64,000 nucleotides of DNA from Rhodanobacter sp. ANJX3 (lineage in GTDB: Bacteria > Pseudomonadota > Gammaproteobacteria > Xanthomonadales > Rhodanobacteraceae), in contig NZ_JACHCM010000001.1 of the NCBI RefSeq assembly GCF_014200755.1, positions 62,001 to 126,000 of the forward strand, read 5' to 3'. Position 1 is the stretch's first letter; every line of letters starts with the position of its first letter. The position numbers and the translations under genes are program-made. The notes under the pieces are model-generated. The model did no database searches. It was not told the origin of the DNA and saw only the letters and a list, made by a program, of their open reading frames with translations. Positions 9,288 to 17,739 of this stretch are shown one piece after another.

Positions 9288-10037
9288 TCAGACCTGCATC
9301 GACTGGCGCGTGTCTTCCAGCGCCAGTTCCACCAGCACCCGCATCGCCTCGCTCGCAGCGGCCGGGTCGCTGGCGGCAATCGCATCGAGCACGCGACGAT
9401 GGTCGGGGATGGGATTCCGGGGCAGGTCGCGTTGGCGGTGCTTGAACTGCGTGGTCCAGCTCACCGCGGCGCATACGCTGGCGCTGAGAACGATCAGCGC
9501 ATCGTTGCCGGTGGCATGCAAAATCGCGTTGTGAAAATCCCGGTCGGCCATGCGGCCGGCTTCGCTGGCCAGCGTGTGCCGCGTCATGCCGGCCAGTGCG
9601 TCGCGCATGCTTTTGAGCGCGGCCTTGTCGCGCCGCTCTGCCGCCAGCGCCGCGGCAGCGGGCTCGACGATGGCGCGAAGTTCGAACAGGCTGCGCACAA
9701 AGGCGACGTCCGGTTGCCCTGCAAAGGCCCAGCCCAGTACTTCCGGGTCGAGCAGATTCCAGCGGTTTCTCGGCAGGACACGCGTGCCAGCCTTGGGCCG
9801 GCTTTCGACCAGACCCTTGGCCGTAAGCACCTGGATCGCTTCGCGGTACGCGCTGCGCGATACGTCCAGCAATTCGGCGAACACGATTTCTCCGGAAAGC
9901 ACATCGCCTGGAAGATATTCCCCGGCCAGGATCGCAGCGCCCAGCTTGTGGGCAATCGCGCCGTACAGGCGCCGACCGGTACCGCGGGGTTCGCGCGCGC
10001 GCTTGATGGGTTCTGCTGGCGTGACTGTCTTGCTCAA
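9288..10037 (-). CDS. GntR-family (FadR subfamily, FCD domain) transcriptional regulator
   Basis: Probable sugar-acid-responsive repressor of the surrounding pathway genes. 249 aa. The winged helix-turn-helix covers about residues 20-90 (GDVLSGEIVFAELLDVSRSAYREAI, abridged as GDVLS...SRSAYREAI), and a C-terminal FCD ligand-binding domain covers about 100-240, with LRAIVEPAAA and DRDFHNAILHATGN carrying the metal- and ligand-binding Asp/His. It diverges from the semialdehyde dehydrogenase gene; the 13-mer at 10144-10156 lies between them. The ligand is not known; a 2-keto-3-deoxy acid or aldonate would be in keeping with the family. Confidence 0.9.
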   Translation of the reverse strand: MSKTVTPAEPIKRAREPRGTGRRLYGAIAHKLGAAILAGEYLPGDVLSGEIVFAELLDVSRSAYREAIQVLTAKGLVESRPKAGTRVLPRNRWNLLDPEVLGWAFAGQPDVAFVRSLFELRAIVEPAAAALAAERRDKAALKSMRDALAGMTRHTLASEAGRMADRDFHNAILHATGNDALIVLSASVCAAVSWTTQFKHRQRDLPRNPIPDHRRVLDAIAASDPAAASEAMRVLVELALEDTRQSMQV

Positions 10038-10143
10038 GAACTCACCCCTCGGTAACGAATTTCAACGTTGAACGGCATGCACGCGCTCGGAGGTCAGAAG
10101 AAACCGTCGGCATTGCAAAACCAGCATACGCGCCTTAACCTAA

Positions 10144-10156
10144 TTGTCTGAGTAAT
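10144..10156 (+). promoter_or_regulatory. Candidate GntR-family operator, copy 2
   Basis: TTGTCTGAGTAAT, identical to the reverse complement of 4994-5006. It is embedded in taatt-N8-aatta, an imperfect palindrome, and sits 18 nt before the dehydrogenase start codon, where bound protein would block transcription or initiation. It is also 107 nt upstream of the divergent gntR start. Confidence 0.6.
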
Positions 10157-10174
10157 TAATGGTGGTGGAGCATA

Positions 10175-11737
10175 ATGTCGAACGACGGCAAGACCCAACT
10201 GACGGACGACGCGATAATGGATTTCCGTTCGATCGATGCCACGACCGGCCAGCCCTTCGGCCCACGTTTTGAAACAGACGGCATTGCCGAAGTCCACGCG
10301 GCCTGTTCGGCAGCCGAGGCCGCATTCGACGCCTATCGTGCGACCGATGCCGAAGCCAGGGCGGTTTTTCTCGAACGTATCGGCGCCGAAATTCTAGCAT
10401 TGGGCGACGATCTGATCGTCACCGCGATGCGCGAAAGCGGCCTGCCGCGCGCACGTCTGGAGGGCGAACGCGGCCGCACCGTCAATCAGCTGAAGCTGTT
10501 CGCCGGTGTACTTCGACGCGGCGACTGGATGGGCCTGCGCATCGACCCGGCAACCCAGGGCACGACGACGCCGGCGCGAGCTGATCTGCGCCTGCGGCGC
10601 ATCCCGCTGGGACCGGTGGCCGTATTCGGCGCGTCGAATTTTCCGCTCGCCTTCTCCACGGCCGGTGGCGACACCGCTTCGGCGCTCGCCGCGGGCTGCA
10701 CGGTCGTGGTCAAGGGTCATCCGGCGCATCCGGCGACGGGCGCCATGGTTGCCGGTGCCATCCATGCCGCGGTGAAGGCCAGCAGCTTGCCATCGGGCGT
10801 ATTTTCGCACCTGGTCGGTCCGGGCATCGAACTCGGCGCGGCGCTGGTCAAGCATTCCGCGATCGCCGCGGTGGGCTTTACCGGATCGCGCGCCGGTGGT
10901 TTGGCGCTGGTCAAGCTGGCGCAGGCGCGCGAGGTTCCCATTCCCGTTTATGCGGAGATGTCGAGCATCAATCCGGTGCTGCTGTTGCCGGAGGCACTGC
11001 GCGCGCGCGGCGCGGAGCTTGGCAAGGCCTTTGTCGGATCGCTGACGATGGGCGCCGGCCAGTTTTGTACCAACCCCGGCCTGCTGCTGGCGATCGAGGG
11101 CGAGGGGCTCGATGCTTTCGTGTCGGCGGCCGCCGAAGCGATTTCGGGCGCCGCCGCGCAGACGATGCTGACCGGCGCCATTTACTCGGCCTACGAACAA
11201 TCGATCGACGCGCTTCAGCAGCATGGGCAGGTGCAAACCGTCGCCCAAGGCCCGGCGGGCGACGGTGGCAACGCCGGACGCGCGGCCCTGTTCTCGACCA
11301 GCGGCCGGTCGTTTTTGTCCGACAAGGCGTTGGGGCAGGAAATCTTCGGCGCGTCGTCCTTGCTGGTGCGCTGCGCCGATGAGGCCGAGCTGCAGTCGGT
11401 ACTGGTAGCGGCGGAAGGCCAGCTGACCACCACGCTGCAGATGGACGATGCCGATATTGATACGGCCTCTAGGCTGTTGCCACTGCTGGAACGCCGCAGC
11501 GGGCGCATCGTCGTCAACGGTTGGCCGACTGGCGTCGAGGTGACGCATGCGATGGTGCACGGCGGACCGTATCCGGCTACCTCCGACGGGCGGTCCACTT
11601 CCGTCGGCAGCCTGGCCATCGACCGTTTTTTGCGGCCGGTTTCCTACCAGAATTTCCCGTCGCGGCTGTTGCCCGCCGTGCTGCGCGATGACGCCGGCCT
11701 GCCGCGACTGCTCGATGGCATTGCCACGCACGGATGA
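10175..11737 (+). CDS. Alpha-ketoglutarate semialdehyde (2,5-dioxovalerate) dehydrogenase
   Basis: Last step of non-phosphorylative pentose breakdown: oxidises 2,5-dioxopentanoate to 2-oxoglutarate, which enters the TCA cycle. 520 aa, aldehyde dehydrogenase superfamily. FGASNFPLAFSTAGGDTASAL is the nucleotide-binding start typical of the KGSADH group, GFTGSRAGG the NAD(P) loop, EMSSINP carries the general-base Glu and GAGQFCTNPG the catalytic Cys. Start chosen at ATG 10175 with tggag 6 nt upstream. Followed after 75 nt by the GguC/AraD1 gene on the same strand. Confidence 0.9.
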   Translation: MSNDGKTQLTDDAIMDFRSIDATTGQPFGPRFETDGIAEVHAACSAAEAAFDAYRATDAEARAVFLERIGAEILALGDDLIVTAMRESGLPRARLEGERGRTVNQLKLFAGVLRRGDWMGLRIDPATQGTTTPARADLRLRRIPLGPVAVFGASNFPLAFSTAGGDTASALAAGCTVVVKGHPAHPATGAMVAGAIHAAVKASSLPSGVFSHLVGPGIELGAALVKHSAIAAVGFTGSRAGGLALVKLAQAREVPIPVYAEMSSINPVLLLPEALRARGAELGKAFVGSLTMGAGQFCTNPGLLLAIEGEGLDAFVSAAAEAISGAAAQTMLTGAIYSAYEQSIDALQQHGQVQTVAQGPAGDGGNAGRAALFSTSGRSFLSDKALGQEIFGASSLLVRCADEAELQSVLVAAEGQLTTTLQMDDADIDTASRLLPLLERRSGRIVVNGWPTGVEVTHAMVHGGPYPATSDGRSTSVGSLAIDRFLRPVSYQNFPSRLLPAVLRDDAGLPRLLDGIATHG

Positions 11738-11812
11738 TCGCCGCCCATATGCCACGCCCTACCGCACTTCGTAAATCGGCGAGTGCCGCATCTCCATGAA
11801 GAAAGGAACAAC

Positions 11813-12805
11813 ATGACCTTGCGCCTTCTGCAGCATCGTGACGAGAGCGGCCATCGCTCCGTCATCGCCTCCACCGGCAACGGCGACGCCTTTGTGGTTG
11901 GCGTCGACAGCGTGCGCGCGCTCGCGCAGCTGGCGATCACCATGGGCACGGATCTCGCGGGCGCGGTGGCGGATTGCGGCTTTGGCGAGTCGGTGGACGT
12001 TGCCGCCGAATTGGCCGCTGGCCGGCTGCTCGCGCCGATCGATCACCCGGATCCGGCGCATCTGTTCATGACTGGCACGGGCCTCACTCATCTGGGATCT
12101 GCCGAAGGCCGCGACAAGATGCATCGCGCGGCGGCAGCGGCCGAGAAGCAGACCGATTCGATGCGGATATTTCTCGAAGGTGTCGAAGGCGGCAAGCCGG
12201 CTGCTGGCCAAGTCGGCAGCCAGCCGGAATGGTTCTACAAGGGCAACGGGTTTGGCTTGGTCGGTCCCGGCCAGCCGTTGACGTCGCCGTCGTTCGCGAA
12301 AGACGGCGGCGAAGAACCCGAGCTGGCGGGCATTTATCTGATTGGTGAAGACGGCACACCGTTTCGCTTGGGCGTGTGCCTGGCCAACGAATTCAGCGAT
12401 CACGTCACCGAGCGCCACAACTATCTCTGGCTGGCGCACTCCAAGCTGCGGCAGGCGGCGCTGGGGCCAGAATTGCTGGTCGGTCCGATGCCGGCACAGA
12501 TTGAAGGCACCAGCCGTATCCGGCGCGGCGACGCGGTGCTGTGGGAAAAGCCGTTCCTTTCCGGCGAGGAAAACATGTCGCACAGTTTCGCCAATCTTGA
12601 GGCGCATCATTTCAAGTACGACGTATTTCGCCAGCCGGGCGATGTCCATGTGCATTTTTTTGGCACCGCCACGCTGTCGTTCTCCGACGGCATAAAAACG
12701 CAGGTCGGCGATCAGTTCGAGATCGAGGCGGCGCCGTTCACCTTACCTCTATGCAACCGGCTGGCGATCGCGTCGGAACAGACATTCAGCATCAAGGCGC
12801 TTTGA
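11813..12805 (+). CDS. gguC: GguC/AraD1 family protein (FAH fold), probable 2-keto-3-deoxy-pentonate dehydratase
   Basis: 330 aa with a C-terminal fumarylacetoacetate-hydrolase-like region (PEWFYKGNG, EEPELAGIYLIG, GVCLANEFSDH, which hold the metal-binding acidic residues of the family). In rhizobia the homologue gguC follows chvE-gguA-gguB, and AraD1-named relatives sit in L-arabinose operons. The likely reaction is 2-keto-3-deoxy-arabinonate to 2,5-dioxopentanoate, the substrate of the dehydrogenase just upstream. ATG 11813 is preferred over an upstream ATG because aaagga lies 6 nt before it. The exact activity is inferred from context. Confidence 0.83.
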   Translation: MTLRLLQHRDESGHRSVIASTGNGDAFVVGVDSVRALAQLAITMGTDLAGAVADCGFGESVDVAAELAAGRLLAPIDHPDPAHLFMTGTGLTHLGSAEGRDKMHRAAAAAEKQTDSMRIFLEGVEGGKPAAGQVGSQPEWFYKGNGFGLVGPGQPLTSPSFAKDGGEEPELAGIYLIGEDGTPFRLGVCLANEFSDHVTERHNYLWLAHSKLRQAALGPELLVGPMPAQIEGTSRIRRGDAVLWEKPFLSGEENMSHSFANLEAHHFKYDVFRQPGDVHVHFFGTATLSFSDGIKTQVGDQFEIEAAPFTLPLCNRLAIASEQTFSIKAL

Positions 12806-12806
12806 G

Positions 12807-13736
12807 ATGAGTCCGATACGAGTGGCGGTGATCGGCCTGGGCAAGATCGCCCGCGATCAGCATCTTCCCGCCATCGCAGGCAATGATGCCTTCCATCTCA
12901 CGGCCCTGGTGGATCCAAGTAGCACCTCAAACGTCGAGGGGGCTGCTCGTTTCGATACCCTCGAAGCGCTGTTCGACGATGGCCTTGCGGTCGATGCCGT
13001 GGTTCTTTGCACGCCGCCGCAGGTTCGCTACGAGCTGGCCGCGAAAGCGCTGGCGCGGGGCGCGCACGTCTTTCTCGAAAAACCTCCGGGCGCGACGCTG
13101 GCCGAAGTGGCGGCACTGGAAGAGCAGGCCAAGATCAGTGGCTTTACCCTGTTCGCCGGCTGGCACTCGCGTTACGCCGCCGGTGTGGAGCGCGCGCGCG
13201 CGTGGCTGGCCGATCGGCGTATCGAGCGCGTGTCGATCATCTGGCGCGAGGACGTTCGCGTGTGGCATCCGGGACAGACGTGGATCTGGGAACCGGGTGG
13301 TCTGGGCGTGTTCGACCCCGGCATCAATGCATTGTCTATCGCCACGCGTATCCTGCCGCGCGCGTTCTTTCTGCGCTCCGCCGTCCTTTCGACACCGTCC
13401 AATCGCGCGGCGCCGATCGCCGCCGAAATGACGTTCACGGATACCGCAGGCGTCGAGATAGCGATGGATCTGGACTGGCGCCAGACCGGCCCGCAAAGTT
13501 GGGACATCGTGGTCGAGACCGATGCCGGCACGTTGAAACTCGCCAACGGCGGCGCGGTTCTGGAGCTGCCAAGTGGCGTCGAGCGCGCTGAGGATCGTGA
13601 GTACGCCGGGTTATATGCGCACTTTGCGGCGCTGATCCAGAACGGTCGTAGCGATGTGGATACGGCTCCGCTGCGCCTGGTGGCCGACGCATTTCTGCTC
13701 GGGCATCGCAAAACCGTCGAGGCGTTTGACGACTGA
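12807..13736 (+). CDS. L-arabinose / D-galactose 1-dehydrogenase (Gfo/Idh family)
   Basis: Oxidises C1 of an aldopyranose to the lactone with NAD(P)+, starting the non-phosphorylative route. 309 aa, as in Azospirillum L-arabinose 1-dehydrogenase, with the same landmarks: VIGLGKIARDQHLPAI (Rossmann fold), CTPPQVRYELA, HVFLEKPPGATLAEV (catalytic Lys), FAGWHSR, WREDVRVWHPGQTWIWEPG and GLGVFDPGINALS. Starts 1 nt after the gguC stop, so it is translationally linked. No lactonase gene is adjacent. Substrate preference between arabinose, galactose and xylose cannot be read from sequence. Confidence 0.9.
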   Translation: MSPIRVAVIGLGKIARDQHLPAIAGNDAFHLTALVDPSSTSNVEGAARFDTLEALFDDGLAVDAVVLCTPPQVRYELAAKALARGAHVFLEKPPGATLAEVAALEEQAKISGFTLFAGWHSRYAAGVERARAWLADRRIERVSIIWREDVRVWHPGQTWIWEPGGLGVFDPGINALSIATRILPRAFFLRSAVLSTPSNRAAPIAAEMTFTDTAGVEIAMDLDWRQTGPQSWDIVVETDAGTLKLANGGAVLELPSGVERAEDREYAGLYAHFAALIQNGRSDVDTAPLRLVADAFLLGHRKTVEAFDD

Positions 13737-13896
13737 TGTATCCCGGGCCAGTGCTTTAGGCTGCGCGCCGTCCGGTTAGCCCGTCATTTCGCACCAAACC
13801 ATGGCGCTGGCCGAGCGCTGAGGCCAAGCCGGCAGCGCTGACCGCCGGTTGTCGTCTGCTATTATGGTGGGTCGAAAAACCGGTAAGAGCGAACCC

Positions 13897-15022
13897 ATGA
13901 TCGAAACCAATCCCATCCTCGCGCAGATTGCGGACCTCAGCGGCCGCGTCGAGTCGCTTCGGGGGTATCTTTGACTACGCCACTAAGCGTGAGCGTCTCG
14001 AAGAAGTAACCCGCGAACTGGAGAGCCCCACCATCTGGGATGACCCGGCGCGCGCGCAGGAGCTGGGCCGCGAACGCGCCCGCCTGGACGATATCGTCAG
14101 CGGCATCGATAGCCTCACCGCCGGTCTCACCGATGCCGGTGAACTGCTGGAGATGGCCATTGCCGACGGCGACGAGGAAACCGCACAGTCGGTCGTGACC
14201 GACGTGGCGCGACTCGATGGACAGATCAGCAAGCTGGAATTTCAGCGCATGTTTTCCGGCAAGATGGACGCGACCAACGCCTTCGTCGATATCCAGGCTG
14301 GCGCCGGCGGCACCGAGGCGCAGGACTGGGCCGAAATGTTGCTGCGCATGTACCTGCGCTGGTGCGAATCGCGCGGCTGGCAGACCGAGCTGATGGAAGT
14401 CTCCGGCGGCGACGTGGCCGGCATCAAATCCGCCACCTTCCGCGTGGAAGGCGATTACGCTTACGGCTGGCTGAAAACCGAGATCGGCGTGCATCGCCTG
14501 GTGCGCAAGTCGCCGTTCGATTCGGACAATCGCCGCCACACCAGTTTTACCTCGGTCTTCGTTTCGCCCGAAGTCGATGACGACATCGATATCGATATCA
14601 ATCCGGCCGACCTGAAGACGGACGTCTACCGCTCCTCCGGCGCCGGTGGTCAGCACGTCAACAAAACCGAATCGGCGGTGCGCATCACGCATATTCCGAC
14701 CAATACGGTCGTGGCCTGCCAGACCGGCCGCAGCCAGCACGCCAACCGCGCCACCGCGATGAAGATGCTGGCCGCCAAGCTGTACGAGCTGGAAGTGCAA
14801 AAGCGCAACGTCGAGCGTGATGCCTTGGAAGCAACCAAGTCCGACATCGGCTGGGGCAGCCAGATCCGTAATTACGTGCTCGACCAGAGCCGCATCAAGG
14901 ATTTGCGCACCGGTATCGAGCGCACCGACACGCAGAAGGTGCTCGACGGTGACCTTGATGAGTTCATTGAGGCGAGTTTGAAGTCCGGCTTGGAAGCGGG
15001 CTCCAAGCGCAGTGACGCATAA
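13897..15022 (+). CDS. prfB: Peptide chain release factor 2, with programmed +1 frameshift
   Basis: Recognises UGA and UAA stops and triggers peptide release. The first frame (13897-13974) encodes 25 residues up to LRGYL and stops at TGA 13972-13974. The sequence gggggtatctttgac is the classic prfB site: an internal Shine-Dalgarno-like run, CUU UGA C and a +1 shift, continuing in frame from GAC 13973. The product is 374 aa. [16 protein letters not shown] contains the GGQ motif. This is autoregulation, not a broken gene. An ORF called only from 13928 would misrepresent the N-terminus. Confidence 0.97.
13957..13975 (+). promoter_or_regulatory. prfB +1 recoding site
   Basis: A G-rich anti-SD-pairing run (cggggg) is spaced 4 nt from the slippery CTT-TGA-C at 13969-13975. 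When RF2 is low the ribosome pauses at UGA and slips forward one base. Confidence 0.95.
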
Positions 15023-15035
15023 TGTCGCGGCGAGT

Positions 15036-15063
15036 AGGGGCGAAGGATGAGTAGCGAGGGCGC
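15036..15063 (+). repeat. Left arm of inverted repeat bracketing the four-helix-bundle gene
   Basis: 28 nt, matching the reverse complement of 15444-15471 at 26 of 28 positions (mismatches at the 9th and 13th bases). It contains the ribosome-binding site and the first codons of the enclosed gene, whose ATG is at 15047. Confidence 0.9.
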
Positions 15064-15442
15064 GACGATCCGGTCATATCGCGATCTGGTGGCTTGGCAG
15101 CAGGCGATGCGGCTGGTGGAATCGGTCTACGCCCTGGTTTCGTTGTTGCCGGCGGACGAGCGGTTTGGACTGGCATCCCAGCTTCGCCGATCGGCGGTCT
15201 CGATACCTTCCAACATTGCCGAAGGGCATGCGCGTGAGTCGACAAAGGAGTTCATTCGCTACATCGCTATCGCTCGAGGTTCACTGGCTGAACTGGAAAC
15301 CCAGCTTGAGCTTATGTCGCGTCTGAAAATGACCGAAGCTGGGCAGTTGGATCAGACTCTTTCTTGCTGTGATGAGCTAGGTCGTATTCTTCGGGGACTG
15401 CGTAAATCCCTGGACAACAAACTTGAGGCGGCGCATCAGTGA
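15047..15442 (+). CDS. Four-helix-bundle protein (23S rRNA intervening-sequence protein family)
   Basis: 131 aa, helical, with the family pattern YRDLVAWQQAMRLV, YALVSLLPADERFGLASQLRR, SAVSIPSNIAEGHAR, EFIRYIAIARGSLAELETQLEL. Relatives are encoded in intervening sequences of 23S rRNA genes and as accessory proteins (Avd) of diversity-generating retroelements; basic bundles of this sort can bind nucleic acid. Here it stands between prfB and lysS, and both ends are fitted into an inverted repeat: the start codon is inside the left arm and the stop codon ends 1 nt before the right arm. No rRNA, reverse transcriptase or transposase is nearby. Function unknown. Confidence 0.88.
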   Translation: MSSEGATIRSYRDLVAWQQAMRLVESVYALVSLLPADERFGLASQLRRSAVSIPSNIAEGHARESTKEFIRYIAIARGSLAELETQLELMSRLKMTEAGQLDQTLSCCDELGRILRGLRKSLDNKLEAAHQ

Positions 15443-15443
15443 T

Positions 15444-15471
15444 GCGCCCTCGCTACTCGTCCCTCGCCCCT
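15444..15471 (+). repeat. Right arm of inverted repeat bracketing the four-helix-bundle gene
   Basis: Reverse complement of 15036-15063 with 2 mismatches. It follows the stop codon (15440-15442) by one base. The whole bracketed unit, 15036-15471, is 436 bp. No target-site duplication is visible at its edges. Confidence 0.9.
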
Positions 15472-15472
15472 T

Positions 15473-15498
15473 TCTGAAATCCCGATCTGAAATCCCGA
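15473..15498 (+). repeat. 13-bp tandem duplication in front of lysS
   Basis: TCTGAAATCCCGA occurs twice in direct succession (15473-15485, 15486-15498), just after the right inverted-repeat arm and ending one base before the lysS start codon. Confidence 0.9.
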
Positions 15499-15499
15499 A

Positions 15500-17026
15500 A
15501 TGACCGATCAAATAACTGACCCCGCCGAGCCAATCGTCGACGAAAACCGCCTCATCGCCGAGCGTCGCGAGAAACTGACCGCGCTGCGCGGGCAGGGCAT
15601 CGCGTTTCCGAACGACTTCAAGATCGACAGCTTTACCGGCGACCTGCAAACCGAGTTCGCCGACAAGGACGTTCAGACGGCCGAAGTGATCGAGGCGGCG
15701 GCGCGGCGGGTGAAGGTGGCCGGTCGCATCGTGCTCAAGCGCGTGCAAGGCAAAGTCAGCTTTGTGCAGCTGCAGGATTACACCGGGCGCATCCAGCTGT
15801 TCATCCATCAGGGCACGGTGGGCGACGCATACGAGGCGTTCAAGGGTTGGGACGTCGGCGACATCATCGGCGCCGAAGGTGTGCTGATGCGCACCAAGAC
15901 CGGCGAGCTGTCCGTACGTGCCGACAGCCTGCGTCTGCTGACCAAGAGCCTGCGTCCGCTGCCGGACAAGTTTCACGGCCTGGCCGACGTGGAGCAGCGT
16001 TACCGCCAGCGCTATGTCGACTTGATCGTGACGGAAGAGGCGCGGCGTACGTTCGTCACGCGCTCAAAGATCATCGGCTTCATGCGCCAGTGGCTGGAAG
16101 CGCCGCCGCGTCGCTTCATGGAAGTCGAAACGCCGATGATGCACGTGATTCCCGGCGGCGCCACGGCCAAGCCGTTCATCACGCATCACAATGCGCTGGA
16201 CATGGACCTGTACTTGCGCGTGGCGCCGGAGCTGTATCTGAAGCGACTGGTCGTCGGCGGCTTCGATCGGGTATACGAGATCAACCGCAATTTCCGCAAC
16301 GAGGGCGTGTCGACCCGGCACAATCCCGAGTTCACCATGCTGGAGCTGTATCAGGCCTATGCCACCTACCATGAGATCATGGACATCACCGAATCGGTGA
16401 TCCGCGATACGGCGCAGAGCGTGCTCGGCACGACGCAGCTGACTTGGGACGGCGCCGAGATCGACGTCGGCCCGGCCTTCCGCCGCTGGCGCATGGAAGA
16501 CGCCGTGCTGGAGCACAACCCCGAGATCAAGCGCGAAGAGCTACGCGATCGCGACGCCATGGCGGCACACGCCGCACGCCTGAAAGTGCAGGTCAAACCG
16601 GGTTACGGCTGGGGCAAGCTGCTGCTGGAGATCTTCGAGAAGACGGTCGAGCACACCCTCATCCAGCCGACCTTCATCACCGATCACCCGGTCGAGGTGT
16701 CGCCGCTGGCGCGCGAGAGCGATACCGACAAGGGCATCACCGATCGCTTCGAGCTGTTCGTCAACGGCAAGGAGCTGGCGAATGGTTTTTCCGAGTTGAA
16801 CGACCCGGAAGATCAGGCCGCGCGCTTCCAGGCGCAGGTCGACGCCAAGGATTCCGGCGACGACGAGGCCATGCACTTCGATGCCGACTATATCCGCGCC
16901 CTGGAAGTCGGCTTGCCGCCCACCGGCGGCCTGGGCATCGGCATCGATCGACTCGTGATGCTGCTGACCGGATCGGCGTCGATCCGCGACGTGCTGCTGT
17001 TCCCCTATATGCGCCCGGAGGCCTGA
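15500..17026 (+). CDS. lysS: Lysyl-tRNA synthetase, class II
   Basis: Charges tRNA-Lys. 508 aa. N-terminal OB-fold anticodon domain at about 60-165 ([20 protein letters not shown]), then a class II catalytic core: motif 2 [18 protein letters not shown] and motif 3 [15 protein letters not shown]. No clear Shine-Dalgarno sequence precedes the ATG; the 13-bp tandem repeat takes its place. The start is still supported by the normal length. Followed at 1 nt by the YciI gene, so these small genes are probably cotranscribed. Confidence 0.96.
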   Translation: MTDQITDPAEPIVDENRLIAERREKLTALRGQGIAFPNDFKIDSFTGDLQTEFADKDVQTAEVIEAAARRVKVAGRIVLKRVQGKVSFVQLQDYTGRIQLFIHQGTVGDAYEAFKGWDVGDIIGAEGVLMRTKTGELSVRADSLRLLTKSLRPLPDKFHGLADVEQRYRQRYVDLIVTEEARRTFVTRSKIIGFMRQWLEAPPRRFMEVETPMMHVIPGGATAKPFITHHNALDMDLYLRVAPELYLKRLVVGGFDRVYEINRNFRNEGVSTRHNPEFTMLELYQAYATYHEIMDITESVIRDTAQSVLGTTQLTWDGAEIDVGPAFRRWRMEDAVLEHNPEIKREELRDRDAMAAHAARLKVQVKPGYGWGKLLLEIFEKTVEHTLIQPTFITDHPVEVSPLARESDTDKGITDRFELFVNGKELANGFSELNDPEDQAARFQAQVDAKDSGDDEAMHFDADYIRALEVGLPPTGGLGIGIDRLVMLLTGSASIRDVLLFPYMRPEA

Positions 17027-17027
17027 G

Positions 17028-17333
17028 ATGTGGTTTGCCATCGTTGCCAATGACGTCCCCCATTCGCTTGAAGCTCGCGTCGCCAATCGGCCGCCGCATC
17101 TGGCGCGGCTGCAGCAGATGAACGACGAAGGCCGTTTACTTCTGGCTGGCCCGTTTCCGGCGATCGCCTCGGAAGATCCGGGCCCTGCCGGCTTTACCGG
17201 CAGCCTGATCGTCGCGGAATTCGCTTCGCTGGAAGAAGCCGAGAGCTGGGCCAAGGCCGATCCCTATATGGCCGCCGGCGTCTACGCTGACGTCAAAGTG
17301 CGGCCGTTCCGCAAGACGCTGCCCAGCGCGTGA
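17028..17333 (+). CDS. YciI family protein
   Basis: 101 aa dimeric ferredoxin-like fold family with the usual stretches [28 protein letters not shown] (abridged), [36 protein letters not shown]. Cellular role poorly known; a conserved His-Asp pair suggests an enzyme or binding function. Begins 1 nt after lysS and overlaps the longest form of the next gene by 4 nt. Confidence 0.85.
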   Translation: MWFAIVANDVPHSLEARVANRPPHLARLQQMNDEGRLLLAGPFPAIASEDPGPAGFTGSLIVAEFASLEEAESWAKADPYMAAGVYADVKVRPFRKTLPSA

Positions 17334-17347
17334 GCGGCGCGCCAGCC

Positions 17348-17602
17348 ATGACTCCAATGCTGGATGAAATCCGCCGCCGCCTGGAGGTCGCCTTTGCGCC
17401 GACCGCGCTCGAAGTGCTGGACGAGGGCTACAAGCACGCGTCGCACGGCAACGCCGGCAAGGGGCATTTCCATGTGCGCATCGTCAGCGCGGCCTTCGCC
17501 GGCAAGCTGCCGCTGCAGCGTCACCGTATGGTTTATGCGGCGATGGAGGGGTTGATGGATAACGGCATCCACGCGCTTTCGATCGATGCTGGTGATAAAT
17601 AG
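17348..17602 (+). CDS. BolA family protein
   Basis: 84 aa from ATG 17348, or 90 aa from the GTG at 17330, which overlaps the preceding stop. Characteristic BolA pattern: EIRRRLEVAFAPTALEVLDEG, KGHFHVRIVSAAFAGKLPLQRHRMVY, and an HALSIDA end. BolA proteins pair with monothiol glutaredoxins in Fe-S handling or act as regulators. No glutaredoxin gene is adjacent. It ends a run lysS-yciI-bolA. Confidence 0.88.
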   Translation: MTPMLDEIRRRLEVAFAPTALEVLDEGYKHASHGNAGKGHFHVRIVSAAFAGKLPLQRHRMVYAAMEGLMDNGIHALSIDAGDK

Positions 17603-17640
17603 TTATTTATAACAATAAGATAAGATTATTATCTAAGCTT
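17590..17640. other. A+T-rich island between bolA and smc
   Basis: Sharply A+T-rich in an otherwise GC-rich context, starting with the bolA stop. It contains the palindromic ataaata-gt-tatttat and agataa-N5-ttatct. It may mark the end of the lysS-bolA unit and the smc promoter region, but no good -35/-10 pair is evident. Confidence 0.5.
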
Positions 17641-17739
17641 GTTTCTGCACTGCGAGCGCATTGCAGCCCCGTTCGTGGTTTGGCACAGTGACAAGCCCGA
17701 CCACTGAAGGCGTTACCTGATGAATCTATTGATGACCGC

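Noticed and set aside
9283-9295. Third copy of the GntR motif (actcagac)
   Set aside because: Only 8 of 13 bases match and it spans the end of the gntR coding sequence between convergent genes.
13897-13974. In-frame TGA early in prfB, looking like a pseudogene
   Set aside because: It is the conserved programmed +1 frameshift site (CTT TGA C after a G-rich run); the rest of RF2 is intact.
15030-15476. Target-site duplication around the inverted-repeat element
   Set aside because: The bases outside the two arms (gagt and ttct) do not match, so transposition cannot be claimed from flanks.
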